Shown one piece after another: positions 1 through 8,520 of a DNA stretch of 55,069 bases (positions are counted from its first letter, which is position 1; every line of letters starts with the position of its first letter). The position numbers were made by a program, and so were the translations under genes. Source of the DNA: Geobacillus proteiniphilus. GTDB lineage: Bacteria; Bacillota; Bacilli; Bacillales; Anoxybacillaceae. A model generated the notes under the pieces. That model did no database searches and was not told where the DNA came from. It was given only the letters and a program-made list of their open reading frames with translations. The stretch spans positions 1-55,069 of the forward strand of contig NZ_MQMG01000018.1 of NCBI RefSeq assembly GCF_001908025.1, written 5' to 3'.

Positions 1-127
1 AATTACATATAATTTTATCTGTTGCGGCGAGTCGTAGGGGGAGTAGAGGGAATTGTGACTTTCTTTTCTCTCTTTCTCCCATCTAAAGTTAACATAATAT
101 AAATTATAAGAAGTTATGAAAGAGTCT

Positions 128-194
<67 letters not shown>

Positions 195-246
195 AAAATA
201 AAATAAAAACGCGCAGCCTCTTGATTCTCATTCAAGAAGCTGCACG
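195..246 (-). terminator. Intrinsic terminator after the small gene at 306-500
   Basis: On the minus strand a stem-loop (GCAGC/GCTGC outer stem, CTTGA/TCAAG inner stem) is followed by GTTTTTATTTTATTTTAG. It lies just past the stop of the minus-strand gene at 306. Bases 1-194 further left are AT-rich; I see no gene there, only a short TCTCA/TGAGA inverted repeat near 148-163. Confidence 0.75.
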
Positions 247-305
247 TTACCCACTGCGCGTCGGCAGCTGCAGGGACCGCATGATCTCATCCTTTCTCCT
301 TTCGT

Positions 306-500
306 TTAGGCAATATCCGTTTGACGATAGCGGACGCCTTTATACCGAACGCGAACTGGCACGCCTTTTTCTTGCTTATGTTTCACCAGAAGCCGTTGGG
401 CTTTTGAAAAGGCTTCCATCATCCCAGATGCCGGAATGGCCTCTTCCCACACAATCGTTTTCCCTTGGACTGTGTAGAAGGAAAAGACATACTGTTTCAT
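306..500 (-). CDS. Small hypothetical protein, 64 aa
   Basis: A 64-residue basic, soluble-looking protein beginning MKQYVFSFYTVQGKT. I do not recognise the family. The start is taken at the ATG at 500, because GGGAGGTG lies about 6 bases upstream; an in-frame GTG at 509 falls inside that ribosome site. A TATAAT -10 (ATTATA at 524-529 on the plus strand) lies about 25 bases upstream of the start, without a convincing -35. The gene is monocistronic, with a terminator on each side (195-246 and 599-635). There is no signal peptide and no membrane segment. Function unknown; real coding is supported by the ribosome site and the paired terminators. Confidence 0.7.
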   Translation of the reverse strand: MKQYVFSFYTVQGKTIVWEEAIPASGMMEAFSKAQRLLVKHKQEKGVPVRVRYKGVRYRQTDIA

Positions 501-598
501 CGTCTTCACCTCCCTATGTACTTATTATAATCAAAGACTGTTTTTCCTAAACACAAAAACTGTTACAATTATGTTAACATTTTCTTTGCCGCATTGTC

Positions 599-635
599 GC
601 AAAAAAGCGGCTTCCGGAATGCTCCGGCAACCGCG
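599..635 (-). terminator. Intrinsic terminator of the yojN-yojO-nrnB operon
   Basis: On the minus strand GCGG..CCGGA, a GCAT loop, TCCGG..CCGC and a run of six Ts. It is the strongest terminator downstream of nrnB. Confidence 0.8.
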
Positions 636-671
636 AGTTAGCGCTGTTGTCCGTTCCACTTCCAAATAAGA

Positions 672-700
672 AAACCGGCATTATGATTCAATGCCGGTTT
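672..700 (-). terminator. Hairpin at the end of nrnB
   Basis: AAACCGGCAT/ATGCCGGTTT form a perfect 10-bp stem that includes the nrnB stop codon, followed on the minus strand by TTCTTATTT. Probably a first, weaker terminator ahead of the one at 599-635. Confidence 0.55.
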
Positions 701-1922
701 GTTGCTTGTATTGTTTGACGGCCGCTGGATAGTCGGCTTGAATGGCATCTTTGTCTCGTCCGAGCCGAACGCTTAAAAAGTCGAGCACGGCTGCATCATG
801 GGCAAGGCCAGCGGCAAACTGCCGCTTCAGCCAGCGTTCGCCGGCGATTTCCTCTGGGAACGTATGGGTCTCTCCCCCATCGGCATACACGTTCCAACCT
901 TGAGCGGTTTTACGACTCAGCCACCATTGGCCATGGTGATTTGTCCAAAACACTCCTTCGGCCTCGTCTTTTTTGTTCAATTGGTTTTGTTCCGCATCAC
1001 CGTATACCGGCAGAAGCGGGAACGTCTCGACGACAAACAGCGGAAATGTTGTATCATCGATCAAACAGCCGGACGCCTTGGGATGGCCGCCGCCACCGAA
1101 TTGCAGGGCAAACTCAGCGACGTTGACGTCATCATGAATGGTGCGAAAGCCAATATGTTTCGTCCCCATGTTGACTAAAGCGATCAAGTCAAGATGAGGA
1201 TAACGCTTGGATAACGCATTGCCCAATTCCGACAAATGGCGCTCGGCAAAGACGACGCCGATGCAATAGTCACCAAGCCAGCGCTGAACAAGCTGTTTTT
1301 GCTTTTGCCGAATGTAGCGCTGAATTTTCTTTTCTTCCATATCGAGAAGCAGCTCTTCCGTCTCTGTCAAGGCGAACGGTTCGCCGGAAGCGAGCCGCTC
1401 GCTCATCGTCTCCCAAAAGCCGTCAAGCCCGAAAATCGTCAACAAATCATTCAGCCGCTTCGCTTGCAAATTCCCATTCTCTTCCCATTCCCACGTGTCG
1501 TATTGGCGGACGAGCTCGACGAACCCATCTAGCGTTTCATTAGGTGCAAGTTTTCCCTCGCGGACGAGATAGTCGTAAAAGAGCGAGGTGGCGCACGTCT
1601 TTTTGCCATCATCCCTCACCGGCACCACCTGTCCCCACGGGTAGTCATTGAAATGAAGCGCCGTCACGTGGTGGTCGATCACTTGCACATGGCCGCCACG
1701 CGCCGCCCGTTCGGCGAGTTGCTGTTCCACTTCCTTGCCGACGGCCAAGTCGGTAATAAACAACATGGCGCCGTTGGCCTCGTCGCTTTGCAAGAATTGG
1801 ACGACCCGTTCATCCAAATTGCGATAGGAACAAAACGAAATGTTCACCTCGGCAAACGCCAGCTTCGCGAGCAATCCGCAGCCGATGCCGTCTAGATCGC
1901 TGTCAGTGAATAATTTGATCAT
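681..1922 (-). CDS. nrnB: DHH-family phosphoesterase, NrnB/YngD-like oligoribonuclease
   Basis: A 413-aa DHH phosphoesterase. The N-terminal DHH domain carries FTDSDLDGIG at the start, ITDLA, and the name motif VIDHHVT near residue 85; the C-terminal DHHA1-type half has the substrate loop FGGGGHPKASG near residue 275. These features and the length match B. subtilis NrnB (YngD), which degrades short RNA oligonucleotides in the cytoplasm. The start is ATG 1922, preceded by AAGGTGGG; an upstream in-frame start (1961) would run into yojO and lacks a ribosome site. The stop of yojO is 17 bases upstream, so the gene is probably the last of a yojN-yojO-nrnB operon ended by terminators at 672-700 and 599-635. 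Family assignment is firm; assignment to NrnB rather than another DHH paralog is by overall resemblance. Confidence 0.8.
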   Translation of the reverse strand: MIKLFTDSDLDGIGCGLLAKLAFAEVNISFCSYRNLDERVVQFLQSDEANGAMLFITDLAVGKEVEQQLAERAARGGHVQVIDHHVTALHFNDYPWGQVVPVRDDGKKTCATSLFYDYLVREGKLAPNETLDGFVELVRQYDTWEWEENGNLQAKRLNDLLTIFGLDGFWETMSERLASGEPFALTETEELLLDMEEKKIQRYIRQKQKQLVQRWLGDYCIGVVFAERHLSELGNALSKRYPHLDLIALVNMGTKHIGFRTIHDDVNVAEFALQFGGGGHPKASGCLIDDTTFPLFVVETFPLLPVYGDAEQNQLNKKDEAEGVFWTNHHGQWWLSRKTAQGWNVYADGGETHTFPEEIAGERWLKRQFAAGLAHDAAVLDFLSVRLGRDKDAIQADYPAAVKQYKQQTGIES

Positions 1923-1939
1923 TGGGTCCCACCTTTTTG

Positions 1940-3844
1940 TCACAAACTTTTTTGCAACCACGTTTTCAAGAGCGGCAGCAGCCGATCCGGCAACTCACTC
2001 ACATGCGGAACAAAGACGCGGAAGCGACCATAGATGTTTTCAATCGTCCGCCGCGTCTGTTCATCGTCGGCCCCGTGGCCTAAAAAGAGATTGACGACCT
2101 CAATGCCGCGGCGGCGCGCTTCGGCGACTGCTTCGTGCGTATCGATGATGCCGTTTTGTTCATATCCGTACGCGGCGGGTTCGCCGTCAGAGAAGACGAG
2201 CAGCACTTTTTGTGCTTCCGGGCGCTTGAGGAGTTGTTCGGTCATCCAGCGAATAGCCAATCCATCGCGATTATCTTCGTGCGGCTCGAGCTGCAGGATC
2301 GCCGGACCGCTCGACGGCTCAAGCGAGCGATGGAATGAGACCGCCAGCTGCAAATAGTTCGGCTGACGCGAAGCGGTTGCTTCGTTCGCATCTTCCCAAA
2401 ATCCGACAATTTGGTGCGGCACGCGCAACGTTTTCAGCACCTCATGGCAAAGAACGAGCCCGGTTTTCGTCTCTTCCATTTTGTCATGCATCGAAGCCGA
2501 GCAATCGACAAGCAGGCCGAAGACCGCATCAAACCGCCGCGTCGGCTCGCCTTTTTTGTAAAACAAGCGCGGCCGCTCATCAGTGAAAAACGACACCAAT
2601 TGTTTGCGCAGCCGACCGACGGGCAAGTTCGTGCGCCAAGCGGAGCGCTTATGTTCAAGCCATTGTTCCATGATGCGCACAAGCCGTTTTCGGTACGGCG
2701 TCACCGCCGCCTGTTTGGCGCGGTATTGCTCAAGATGCGCGAGGTTTGGCGACGAAGGAAGAAGCACAAGATCGGCTTGGCGGTTGGCCTCGCCATACGG
2801 CGCACTGTTTCCAGCCGGCGGCTGTTCGCTGAAGGATGCTTGCGCTTCCAGGCCATACTCGTTTCGCGCCGTCGGCCGAGACGTTCCTTTCACAACGGCC
2901 AGCGCCTGATCGCCGTCTTCACCCGGCCTCGCCTCATCGCTGATGATCTCGGTGCGGCTGCCTCGTTCGAGCTCAAAGCGGAGAAAGCTTCCGCCCGTCC
3001 GGCTCGTTTCCCGATGCCACGTTGGCAGCACTTGCCGCTTGGCCTCTCCATCCGCCTCTTGAAGGGCATCGCGGTTTTCCAATGGGTTGGTCCGTTTGAG
3101 ATCTTGAAGCGTCATTGTTTTCTCGTCCGCATCATCCTCAACGATTGGCAGCGATGTATAGGCGTTGACCATATCATGTGGCAGCACATCCTCCATCAAT
3201 TCCACAACGGCGAACACCCAGTCCGCCATCTCGGCTGTCGAGGAAGCGTCAAAAAATTGCGGCCATAACGTTTCGAGGCGCGCCTGCACCGCTTCATCCG
3301 CCATCGGAGCCAGCGGCGCATCATCAAGTGGCGAATCGGCCGTGAGCCGCAAATACATCCCCGCCAAAAACTGATCAGCCCAAGCGCCGCGCGTTCGATT
3401 CACTTGCCATTGCTGAGTGAAGTAGCGGCGGTACAAGCGGCGGCGCGTGCGGAACCATCGCTTCATCCCGGGACGTTCCCGCTCGCAGACGGCTTCCAAG
3501 CGAAGATCTTCAGCGAATGTAAACAGCTGTTTGGAAAGCTTGGAGAGCGGTCGGGATTCCACCGCATGTCGGAAGGCGCGGACCGCCGATAGGTCGGTAT
3601 GCCGCCGCGTGCCGATGATGCGCAAGCCGACGTCGCTTTTCATTGCCGTTTCCCGCTCCAATGGTGGATACCCATCCCAAAAATGGCTGACGTAAACGAC
3701 CGGCTTGACAGAATGCACGCCGGAATGGGCGGCGAACTGGATGGCAACGTCGCGGCGGCGCATGAGCGTTTGGGCGAGGTCAGAAAGCTGCATGACCAAA
3801 CTCGAGTCGACCGTTCGGTCATTGAACATCATAAACCGCTCCAT
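1940..3844 (-). CDS. yojO: vWA-domain protein, YojO/CobT/NorD-like partner of MoxR ATPase
   Basis: A 634-aa protein. The start is ATG 3844 (MERFMMFND), with AGGAGG 7 bases upstream and 10 bases after the stop of the AAA gene. The N-terminal two thirds is charged and has no motif I can name. The C-terminal ~220 residues are a von Willebrand A domain with a MIDAS-type start VDCSASM, FSDGEPAAYG, and a final region that predicts the usual alternating strands and helices. Paired MoxR ATPase plus vWA proteins act as metal-cofactor insertion or assembly chaperones in several systems (NorQ/NorD, CbbQ/CbbO, CobS/CobT); the client of this pair is not known. Size and order match B. subtilis yojN-yojO. 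No target oxidoreductase gene lies next to it. Confidence 0.8.
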   Translation of the reverse strand: MERFMMFNDRTVDSSLVMQLSDLAQTLMRRRDVAIQFAAHSGVHSVKPVVYVSHFWDGYPPLERETAMKSDVGLRIIGTRRHTDLSAVRAFRHAVESRPLSKLSKQLFTFAEDLRLEAVCERERPGMKRWFRTRRRLYRRYFTQQWQVNRTRGAWADQFLAGMYLRLTADSPLDDAPLAPMADEAVQARLETLWPQFFDASSTAEMADWVFAVVELMEDVLPHDMVNAYTSLPIVEDDADEKTMTLQDLKRTNPLENRDALQEADGEAKRQVLPTWHRETSRTGGSFLRFELERGSRTEIISDEARPGEDGDQALAVVKGTSRPTARNEYGLEAQASFSEQPPAGNSAPYGEANRQADLVLLPSSPNLAHLEQYRAKQAAVTPYRKRLVRIMEQWLEHKRSAWRTNLPVGRLRKQLVSFFTDERPRLFYKKGEPTRRFDAVFGLLVDCSASMHDKMEETKTGLVLCHEVLKTLRVPHQIVGFWEDANEATASRQPNYLQLAVSFHRSLEPSSGPAILQLEPHEDNRDGLAIRWMTEQLLKRPEAQKVLLVFSDGEPAAYGYEQNGIIDTHEAVAEARRRGIEVVNLFLGHGADDEQTRRTIENIYGRFRVFVPHVSELPDRLLPLLKTWLQKSL

Positions 3845-3854
3845 GCGCCGCCTC

Positions 3855-4730
3855 CTATTCGTCAAACCACGTTTCAGCGATGTTGCGCACTGCGGCCCGT
3901 TCCCGTTCATCGTCGAGCTTATCGACGATGCTTCGTTCAATGGCCCGCAATGGCGGCATGTACGCCGCCAAATCGCACGCATCCAACAAAGCGCGCACCG
4001 AAGCCGCTTCCTCGGCGATTTGTCCGTTTCGCACTTGCGCAAGCAGATCAGCCGACAAGGCGACGAAACGATCGATCAACGTTTCATCCGTTAATGTAGT
4101 TTGCGCCAACAATACCGATTTTAATGTTTCTCCTTGCACATACGGCACATTGATGACGACAAACCGGTTTTTGAGCGCCTCATTGAGCGGTACGGTGCCA
4201 ATATAGCCTTCATTGATCGCGGCGATGACGCCAAATGTTGGTTTCGCCTGCACGACATCGCCGGTGAGCGGATTCGTGAGCCGCCGCCGGTAGTCAAGGA
4301 CGCTGTTTAAAATCGGCAGCGTCTCTGGTTTCGCCATATTAATTTCGTCAATGTATAGCAAATGCCCTTTTGTCATCGCCTGGATGACTGGTCCGGGCAC
4401 GTACTCGATCACCGCCTGGCCGTTTTTGTGCACGATCGTCTTAAAACCGAGCAATGCTTCGGCGTCCAAGTCCACGGAACAGTTGATGCTGTGCATCGGT
4501 TGACCAAACAAAGCGGACAACGTTTCAGCAAGCCGCGTTTTTCCTGATCCGGTCGGGCCTTTTAAGAGCACGTTTTTCCCAAGCGCGAGCGCAATGGCGG
4601 CATCGTGCACGATCGCCTCATCTGCCGCCTTGTACCCGCCCGCTCCAATCAACGCGCGATCCGGATCGCGGCGGAACAGTTCTTTTCGCTTTTCCATTTC
4701 TTTCGTGACCGTCAACGGCCATGTTCCCAT
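3855..4730 (-). CDS. yojN: MoxR-type AAA+ ATPase, YojN-like
   Basis: A 291-aa AAA+ ATPase with Walker A GPTGSGKT (58-65), Walker B LLYIDEIN (about 124-131) and a sensor region [10 protein letters not shown]. The sequence is typical of the MoxR/CbbQ/NorQ branch, close to B. subtilis YojN. It probably uses ATP to remodel a client protein together with the vWA partner encoded 10 bases downstream. The start is ATG 4730 with GAGAGGAAG upstream; an internal ATG at 4697 (MEKRKELF) is an alternative. It is the first gene of the minus-strand operon yojN-yojO-nrnB. I see no strong -35/-10 in the 126-base gap before rtp. Confidence 0.85.
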   Translation of the reverse strand: MGTWPLTVTKEMEKRKELFRRDPDRALIGAGGYKAADEAIVHDAAIALALGKNVLLKGPTGSGKTRLAETLSALFGQPMHSINCSVDLDAEALLGFKTIVHKNGQAVIEYVPGPVIQAMTKGHLLYIDEINMAKPETLPILNSVLDYRRRLTNPLTGDVVQAKPTFGVIAAINEGYIGTVPLNEALKNRFVVINVPYVQGETLKSVLLAQTTLTDETLIDRFVALSADLLAQVRNGQIAEEAASVRALLDACDLAAYMPPLRAIERSIVDKLDDERERAAVRNIAETWFDE

Positions 4731-4856
4731 CTTCTGACTTCCTCTCTGTGGCGATCTTCCCCTCTCATTCTACTAGATCGCCCGGCGGGACGCAAAACAA
4801 AAGAACTAGACCATAAATATATTATGTAAATATAACAAAGAAAAAACGAGGCGCTC

Positions 4857-5231
4857 TCAACCGAAGTTGTCCTCAATCGCCTTGCGAATGAGCGCCGCGC
4901 ACCGATCAAGCTCCGCCTTGAGCTGGCGTTTGTACAGCTTCGCCTTTTCCTGTCCGCCCTCGGCGAACCGATAGTAGACGACTTCTTGGTACTTCATTCC
5001 CTCTTTTTTCTGTTTCACTTGTTTTAAAATGCCGTCTTCGATCAAATCGTGCAGCGCCTTATACACTTCGGAGTGGTTCGGCCGGTAGCCGAACGGCTTG
5101 AACTCTTGGCGCAATACATCAAGCAGCTTCAGCCCGTAGAGCCGCTCCTGTTCGGTGAGCGTAATCAAATACAATTTTAAAAACGCACGTTGTTTTAACA
5201 GAAAACCGCTGGGCGTCCGTTTTTCTCCCAT
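4857..5231 (-). CDS. rtp: Replication termination protein RTP
   Basis: A 124-aa winged-helix protein nearly collinear with B. subtilis RTP. Shared stretches include GFLxKQRAFLKLY, TEQERLYGLKLL, PNHxEVYKALH, DGILKQxK and KLYKxQLKxELDRC. RTP dimers bind Ter sites and block replication forks arriving from one side. The start is ATG 5231 with GGAAGGAGGG upstream. An extended -10 (TGGTATAAT, at about 5299-5307) lies about 70 bases upstream, with a short hairpin in the leader (ATTTCG/CGAAAT). In B. subtilis two Ter sites overlap the rtp promoter and give autoregulation. I cannot find a B. subtilis-type Ter sequence upstream of this gene. Product call is secure; its Ter site, and whether it works as a fork trap here, are open. 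Confidence 0.95.
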   Translation of the reverse strand: MGEKRTPSGFLLKQRAFLKLYLITLTEQERLYGLKLLDVLRQEFKPFGYRPNHSEVYKALHDLIEDGILKQVKQKKEGMKYQEVVYYRFAEGGQEKAKLYKRQLKAELDRCAALIRKAIEDNFG

Positions 5232-5298
5232 AGGCTTTTTCCCTCCTTCCCTACGGATGAAATTTCGCTCTTTGGGCGGCGAAATCCTGCTTGTCTTC

Positions 5299-5307
5299 AT
5301 TATACCA
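5299..5307 (-). promoter_or_regulatory. Extended -10 promoter of rtp
   Basis: TGGTATAAT on the minus strand matches the extended -10 consensus TGnTATAAT; the -35 region is poor. It is the only good promoter between purU and rtp. A hairpin at about 5308-5335 (GCGGGA..GGA/TCC..TCCCGC) sits just upstream and may also end purU transcripts. Confidence 0.6.
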
Positions 5308-5340
5308 TGCGGGAAAGGAAAAATCCTCTCCCGCTTGGTT

Positions 5341-6243
5341 TCAATAAAACACGATCGTTTTGTTTCCGTGGATGATGACCCGGTCTTCCAAATGCCACCG
5401 AAGCGCCCGGGCGAGCACCGTTTTTTCAATCAGTCGGCCGATCCGCTTTAAGTCGTCCGGATGGTGGCGGTGGTCCACGCGGGCGACGTCCTGCTCAATG
5501 ATCGGCCCTTCATCCAAATCGTCGGTGACGTAGTGCGATGTGGCGCCGATCAATTTGACGCCGCGCTCATACGCCCGCTCATACGGACGCGCGCCAATAA
5601 AGGCGGGCAAAAATGAGTGGTGGATATTGATGATCCGTCCCGGGAATTCAGCGACAAACGCCGGCGACAAAATTTGCATGTAGCGGGCAAGCACGATGGT
5701 GTCGATCTGATAGTCACGAAGCAGACGGATTTGTTCGGCTTCGGCGTCCGCTTTCGTTTCTTTCGTCACCGGAATATGCACATACGGGATGCCAAATGAC
5801 TCGACCGTCTCGCGCAAGTCGGGGTGGTTGCTGATGACAAGGGTGATGTCGGCGATCAGCTCTCCCGCCTGCCATTGCCAAAGAAGTTCAAGCAGACAAT
5901 GCTCGGCTTTGGAGACAAAAATCGCGATTCGCCGAATGTCGTTGTGCAGCCGAAGCTGCCAACGCATCTCAAATTCAGCAGCGATCGGGGCAAATGCCGC
6001 TTCGATCTCTTCTTTTCGCTCGGCGATGTTCGGGCAGTCGAACTCCAAGCGGAGAAAAAACGTCCCTCCCTCAGGATCGGTCGAGTATTGGCTCGATTCG
6101 ACGATATTCGCCCCTTGTTCGTACAGAAACGACGTCACCGCCGCGACGATGCCCGGGCGATCTGGGCAGGAAATAAGGATTCGAGCGCGCTGCTCGTAAC
6201 CTTGCAAAAATGATTGCCAGCGATGTTGGCGAAATGTCGTCAT
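5341..6243 (-). CDS. purU: Formyltetrahydrofolate deformylase
   Basis: A 300-aa enzyme that hydrolyses 10-formyl-THF to formate and THF, balancing one-carbon units and supplying formate for purine synthesis. Residues about 15-95 form an N-terminal ACT domain (RILISCPDRPGIVAAVTSFL). The hydrolase half carries IAIFVSKAEHCLLELL, the catalytic Asn-His segment NIHHSFLPAF, and the catalytic Asp in HYVTDDLDEGPII. Length equals the 300 aa of B. subtilis YkkE. The start is ATG 6243 with AAGGGAGAGA upstream; the in-frame extension to 6324 has no ribosome site. It is monocistronic, between the hmp terminator and rtp. Confidence 0.93.
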   Translation of the reverse strand: MTTFRQHRWQSFLQGYEQRARILISCPDRPGIVAAVTSFLYEQGANIVESSQYSTDPEGGTFFLRLEFDCPNIAERKEEIEAAFAPIAAEFEMRWQLRLHNDIRRIAIFVSKAEHCLLELLWQWQAGELIADITLVISNHPDLRETVESFGIPYVHIPVTKETKADAEAEQIRLLRDYQIDTIVLARYMQILSPAFVAEFPGRIINIHHSFLPAFIGARPYERAYERGVKLIGATSHYVTDDLDEGPIIEQDVARVDHRHHPDDLKRIGRLIEKTVLARALRWHLEDRVIIHGNKTIVFY

Positions 6244-6321
6244 GCGTTGTCTCTCCCTTTTCTTGCTTTTCTTGCAATTCATCATACAAAAAATTAATGA
6301 ACTTGCCAACAGGGAAGATAA

Positions 6322-6357
6322 CAAAAGGCATCTCCCTTGTTTATGGAAGATGCCTAG
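6322..6357 (-). terminator. Intrinsic terminator of hmp
   Basis: AGGCATCT/AGATGCCT perfect stem, followed on the minus strand by TTTTGTTATC, 17 bases past the hmp stop. Confidence 0.85.
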
Positions 6358-6373
6358 AGGCGAAAAGCTTCTC

Positions 6374-7609
6374 TCAGTCTTTCGTCAAATCGCCGGCCGG
6401 ACCGAAAAATTCGTAATGGATGTGCTCCTCTGGCACACCCCATTGTTGGAGGGCGCGATAGACGGTTTTCATAAACGGCACCGGGCCGCAGAAGTGAAAG
6501 TCTGCGTCTTTCGTAGGGATCACGGATTGCATCCATGCAAGGTCAATCCGCCCTTCTTTGCCAAAATGAGGATGGCGGCGGTCCTCGTCGGACGGCGACT
6601 CATAACAAATATGATAAGAAAATGACGGGCGTTCCGCCAACATCCGAAGCTCCTCGTCAAACGCGTGCACGCGGCTGTTGATGGCGGCATGGATGAACGT
6701 GGCCGGACGGTTCGGCTGTTGGATGGCCAACGTGTGTGCCATGCTTAACAGCGGTGTGATGCCGACGCCGCCGCTGATGAACACAACCGGCGTCGTTTTG
6801 GATAAATCAAGCGTAAACTCACCAGCTGGAGCGCTTAATTCAAGCACATCGCCCTCTTGGACATGATCATGCAAATAGTTGGAAACAATGCCGGCCGGCT
6901 TGTCCGCTGTAGCTGCTTCCCGTTTGACGCTGATGCGGTAATACCCTTTTCCAGGAGCATCCGATAAGCTGTATTGACGAATATGCGTATACGTCTCGCC
7001 CGGAATCGACAGTTTAACGCTCACGTATTGACCCGGCAAATAATCACTGATGGCCTTGCCGTCTTCCGGCTTCAAATAGAACGAAGTGATGACATCGCTT
7101 TCTTTCACCTTTTTCGCGATGACAAAGCGGCGGAAATCACGCCAGCCTCCGTGTTTGGCCGCTGCCTCATCGTAGAGCTCTTTTTCCACTTGAATGAAAA
7201 CGGACGCAATGGCTTCATATGCTTCCGCCCAAGCCGTGATCACTTCGTCGGTGGCGGCGTCGCCGAGCACGTCTTTGATCGCCAGCAACAAATGCTTTCC
7301 GACGATCGGGTATTGTTCTGGTTTGATTCCTAAGCTGCGGTGTTTATGGCCGATTTGCCGCACAACCGGCAAAATAGCATCAAGCTGGTCGATATAGCGC
7401 GCTGCCGCATACACGGCTGCGGCCAAGGCACGTTGCTGCCTCCCTTGCTTTTGGTTGGCGTGGTTGAAAATATTGAGCAGCTCCGGATGGTTGGAAAACA
7501 TGAGTTCATAAAACCGCTTTGTAATTTGTTCGCCATGTGTTTCCAGGACAGGCACCGTTGATTTCACAATTTCAATCGTTTTTGGATGCAATTTCGTTGT
7601 CGTTGTCAT
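6374..7609 (-). CDS. hmp: Flavohemoglobin, nitric oxide dioxygenase
   Basis: A 411-aa flavohemoglobin that converts NO and O2 to nitrate with NAD(P)H. The globin domain is residues 1-140, with proximal-type His in VVRQIGHKHRSLGI and distal-pocket FYELMF. The FAD domain (about 150-260) has RQYSLSDAP, and the NAD domain has FISGGVGITPLLSM and FHFCGPVPFM. Length is typical of Bacillus Hmp. The start is ATG 7609 with AAGGGGATG upstream. It is divergent from nsrR, and a perfect 17-bp ATGTATT-N3-AATACAT palindrome lies 21 bases upstream of the start, so NsrR repression relieved by NO is the expected control. Confidence 0.97.
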   Translation of the reverse strand: MTTTTKLHPKTIEIVKSTVPVLETHGEQITKRFYELMFSNHPELLNIFNHANQKQGRQQRALAAAVYAAARYIDQLDAILPVVRQIGHKHRSLGIKPEQYPIVGKHLLLAIKDVLGDAATDEVITAWAEAYEAIASVFIQVEKELYDEAAAKHGGWRDFRRFVIAKKVKESDVITSFYLKPEDGKAISDYLPGQYVSVKLSIPGETYTHIRQYSLSDAPGKGYYRISVKREAATADKPAGIVSNYLHDHVQEGDVLELSAPAGEFTLDLSKTTPVVFISGGVGITPLLSMAHTLAIQQPNRPATFIHAAINSRVHAFDEELRMLAERPSFSYHICYESPSDEDRRHPHFGKEGRIDLAWMQSVIPTKDADFHFCGPVPFMKTVYRALQQWGVPEEHIHYEFFGPAGDLTKD

Positions 7610-7630
7610 GATTTCATCCCCTTGTAAAAC

Positions 7631-7647
7631 ATGTATTTTTAATACAT
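7631..7647. promoter_or_regulatory. NsrR operator palindrome upstream of hmp
   Basis: ATGTATTTTTAATACAT is a perfect 7-3-7 inverted repeat that fits the B. subtilis NsrR site (ATGTATTTTAAATACAT). It sits between the probable hmp promoter and the hmp ribosome site. Confidence 0.85.
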
Positions 7648-7680
7648 CTTTTATTCAACCATAAGCACTGTAAAAAAACA

Positions 7681-7695
7681 ATATTTCAAATACAT
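7681..7695. promoter_or_regulatory. Second, partial NsrR-like site
   Basis: ATATTTCAAATACAT keeps one good half-site (AAATACAT) and lies nearer nsrR. Partial sites of this kind are bound by NsrR in B. subtilis; here it may serve nsrR itself, whose TACAAT -10 is at 7739-7744. Confidence 0.55.
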
Positions 7696-7779
7696 CTTTA
7701 ATAAATTGTTCACAATTCTCCGTTCGAATCAGGTGTGGTACAATGGGATCAAGAATGTCCTTAAAGGTTGTGAATCACG

Positions 7780-8223
7780 ATGCAGTTGACGAACTATACG
7801 GAATACGCCTTGCGCGTTCTCTTGTTTTTAGGCGCGCTTGATGAAGAAGAAAAAACAAACATCAAAGACATTGCCGCTGCCTTTTCCATTTCAGAGCATC
7901 ATTTAAGCAAAATCGTCCATGAGCTTGGCAAACTCGGCTACATTGAAACGATCCGTGGGCGCAATGGTGGAATCCGCCTTGCGAAACGCCCCGAGGAGAT
8001 TGCCATCGGCGCGGTTGTTCGCGAAACGGAGGAAAACTTGTCGCTTGTCGAGTGTTTTGCCGCTCACGGCAATGAGTGCGTCTTAACGCCGGTATGTCGG
8101 CTCCGCTTCGCACTTCACGAGGCGTTAGAAGCGTTTTTGCGGGTGTTGGATGCGTATACGCTCGCCGATTTGCTTGAAGACCGAGCGTCACTTCGTTCTT
8201 TATTGAAAGAGAGGCGCGGTTGA
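7780..8223 (+). CDS. nsrR: Rrf2-family NO sensor repressor NsrR
   Basis: A 147-aa Rrf2 regulator. The N-terminal winged helix begins MQLTNYTEYALRVLLFL and includes the recognition helix SEHHLSKIVHELGKLGYIET and the wing RGRNGGIRLA. Three cysteines in VECF...NECVLTPVCRL are the expected [4Fe-4S] ligands. Nitrosylation of the cluster releases DNA. It is divergent from hmp and shares an intergenic region with one perfect and one partial NsrR box. The start is ATG 7780 with AAAGGTTG upstream. A terminator follows immediately, so it is monocistronic. Confidence 0.93.
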   Translation: MQLTNYTEYALRVLLFLGALDEEEKTNIKDIAAAFSISEHHLSKIVHELGKLGYIETIRGRNGGIRLAKRPEEIAIGAVVRETEENLSLVECFAAHGNECVLTPVCRLRFALHEALEAFLRVLDAYTLADLLEDRASLRSLLKERRG

Positions 8224-8224
8224 G

Positions 8225-8260
8225 AAAAAACTCTCTGGCTATAAGCTGGAGAGTTTTTTG
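8225..8260 (+). terminator. Intrinsic terminator of nsrR
   Basis: AAAACTCTC..GC, TATAA loop, GC..GAGAGTTTTTT directly after the nsrR stop. Bases 8261-8445 to the right hold no gene that I can support. Confidence 0.85.
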
Positions 8261-8445
8261 GCGTTTGGCAGGCACACGATCACTAAGCATCGCTCTACGG
8301 AAGGAAGACGCGGGATGATGCGAAACCGATGGGCGGCCTTTGCGCGGGATGTGGCGCAAGAACGATAATCAGTTGGAAAAACGAAACCAGTCGTCAAACA
8401 TGGGCGCGGGATGAATACGTCCGGCACCGGCCGATCACATCCCCT

Positions 8446-8473
8446 TTGTTTGCCACAAGACGAAGAATATATT
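8446..8473 (+). promoter_or_regulatory. Promoter of speE
   Basis: TTGTTT (8446-8451), 16-bp spacer, TATATT (8468-8473), about 48 bases ahead of the speE start codon. Confidence 0.55.
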
Positions 8474-8520
8474 AAGATTAGAAAGGTGTGAAAACATCTG
8501 TATGACTAAAGGAGGTTACA

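Noticed and set aside
513-520. CTATGTAC, the core octamer of B. subtilis Ter sites
   Set aside because: No ACTAA before it and no AAAT after it; an 8-bp match is expected about once or twice by chance in 55 kb, and it overlaps a promoter/leader.
555-575. TGTTA..TAACA as a GlnR/TnrA box
   Set aside because: Arms are spaced wrongly for the 17-bp box and the neighbouring gene has no nitrogen link.
2411-3268. 285-codon open frame on the plus strand
   Set aside because: Antisense to yojO; basic, repetitive composition and no ribosome site. It mirrors GC-rich codon bias of the real gene.
4797-4850. AT-rich stretch beside rtp as a Ter site
   Set aside because: Only scattered similarity (TATGTA-like); half-sites do not have the B. 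subtilis spacing. Kept only as a question under the rtp finding.
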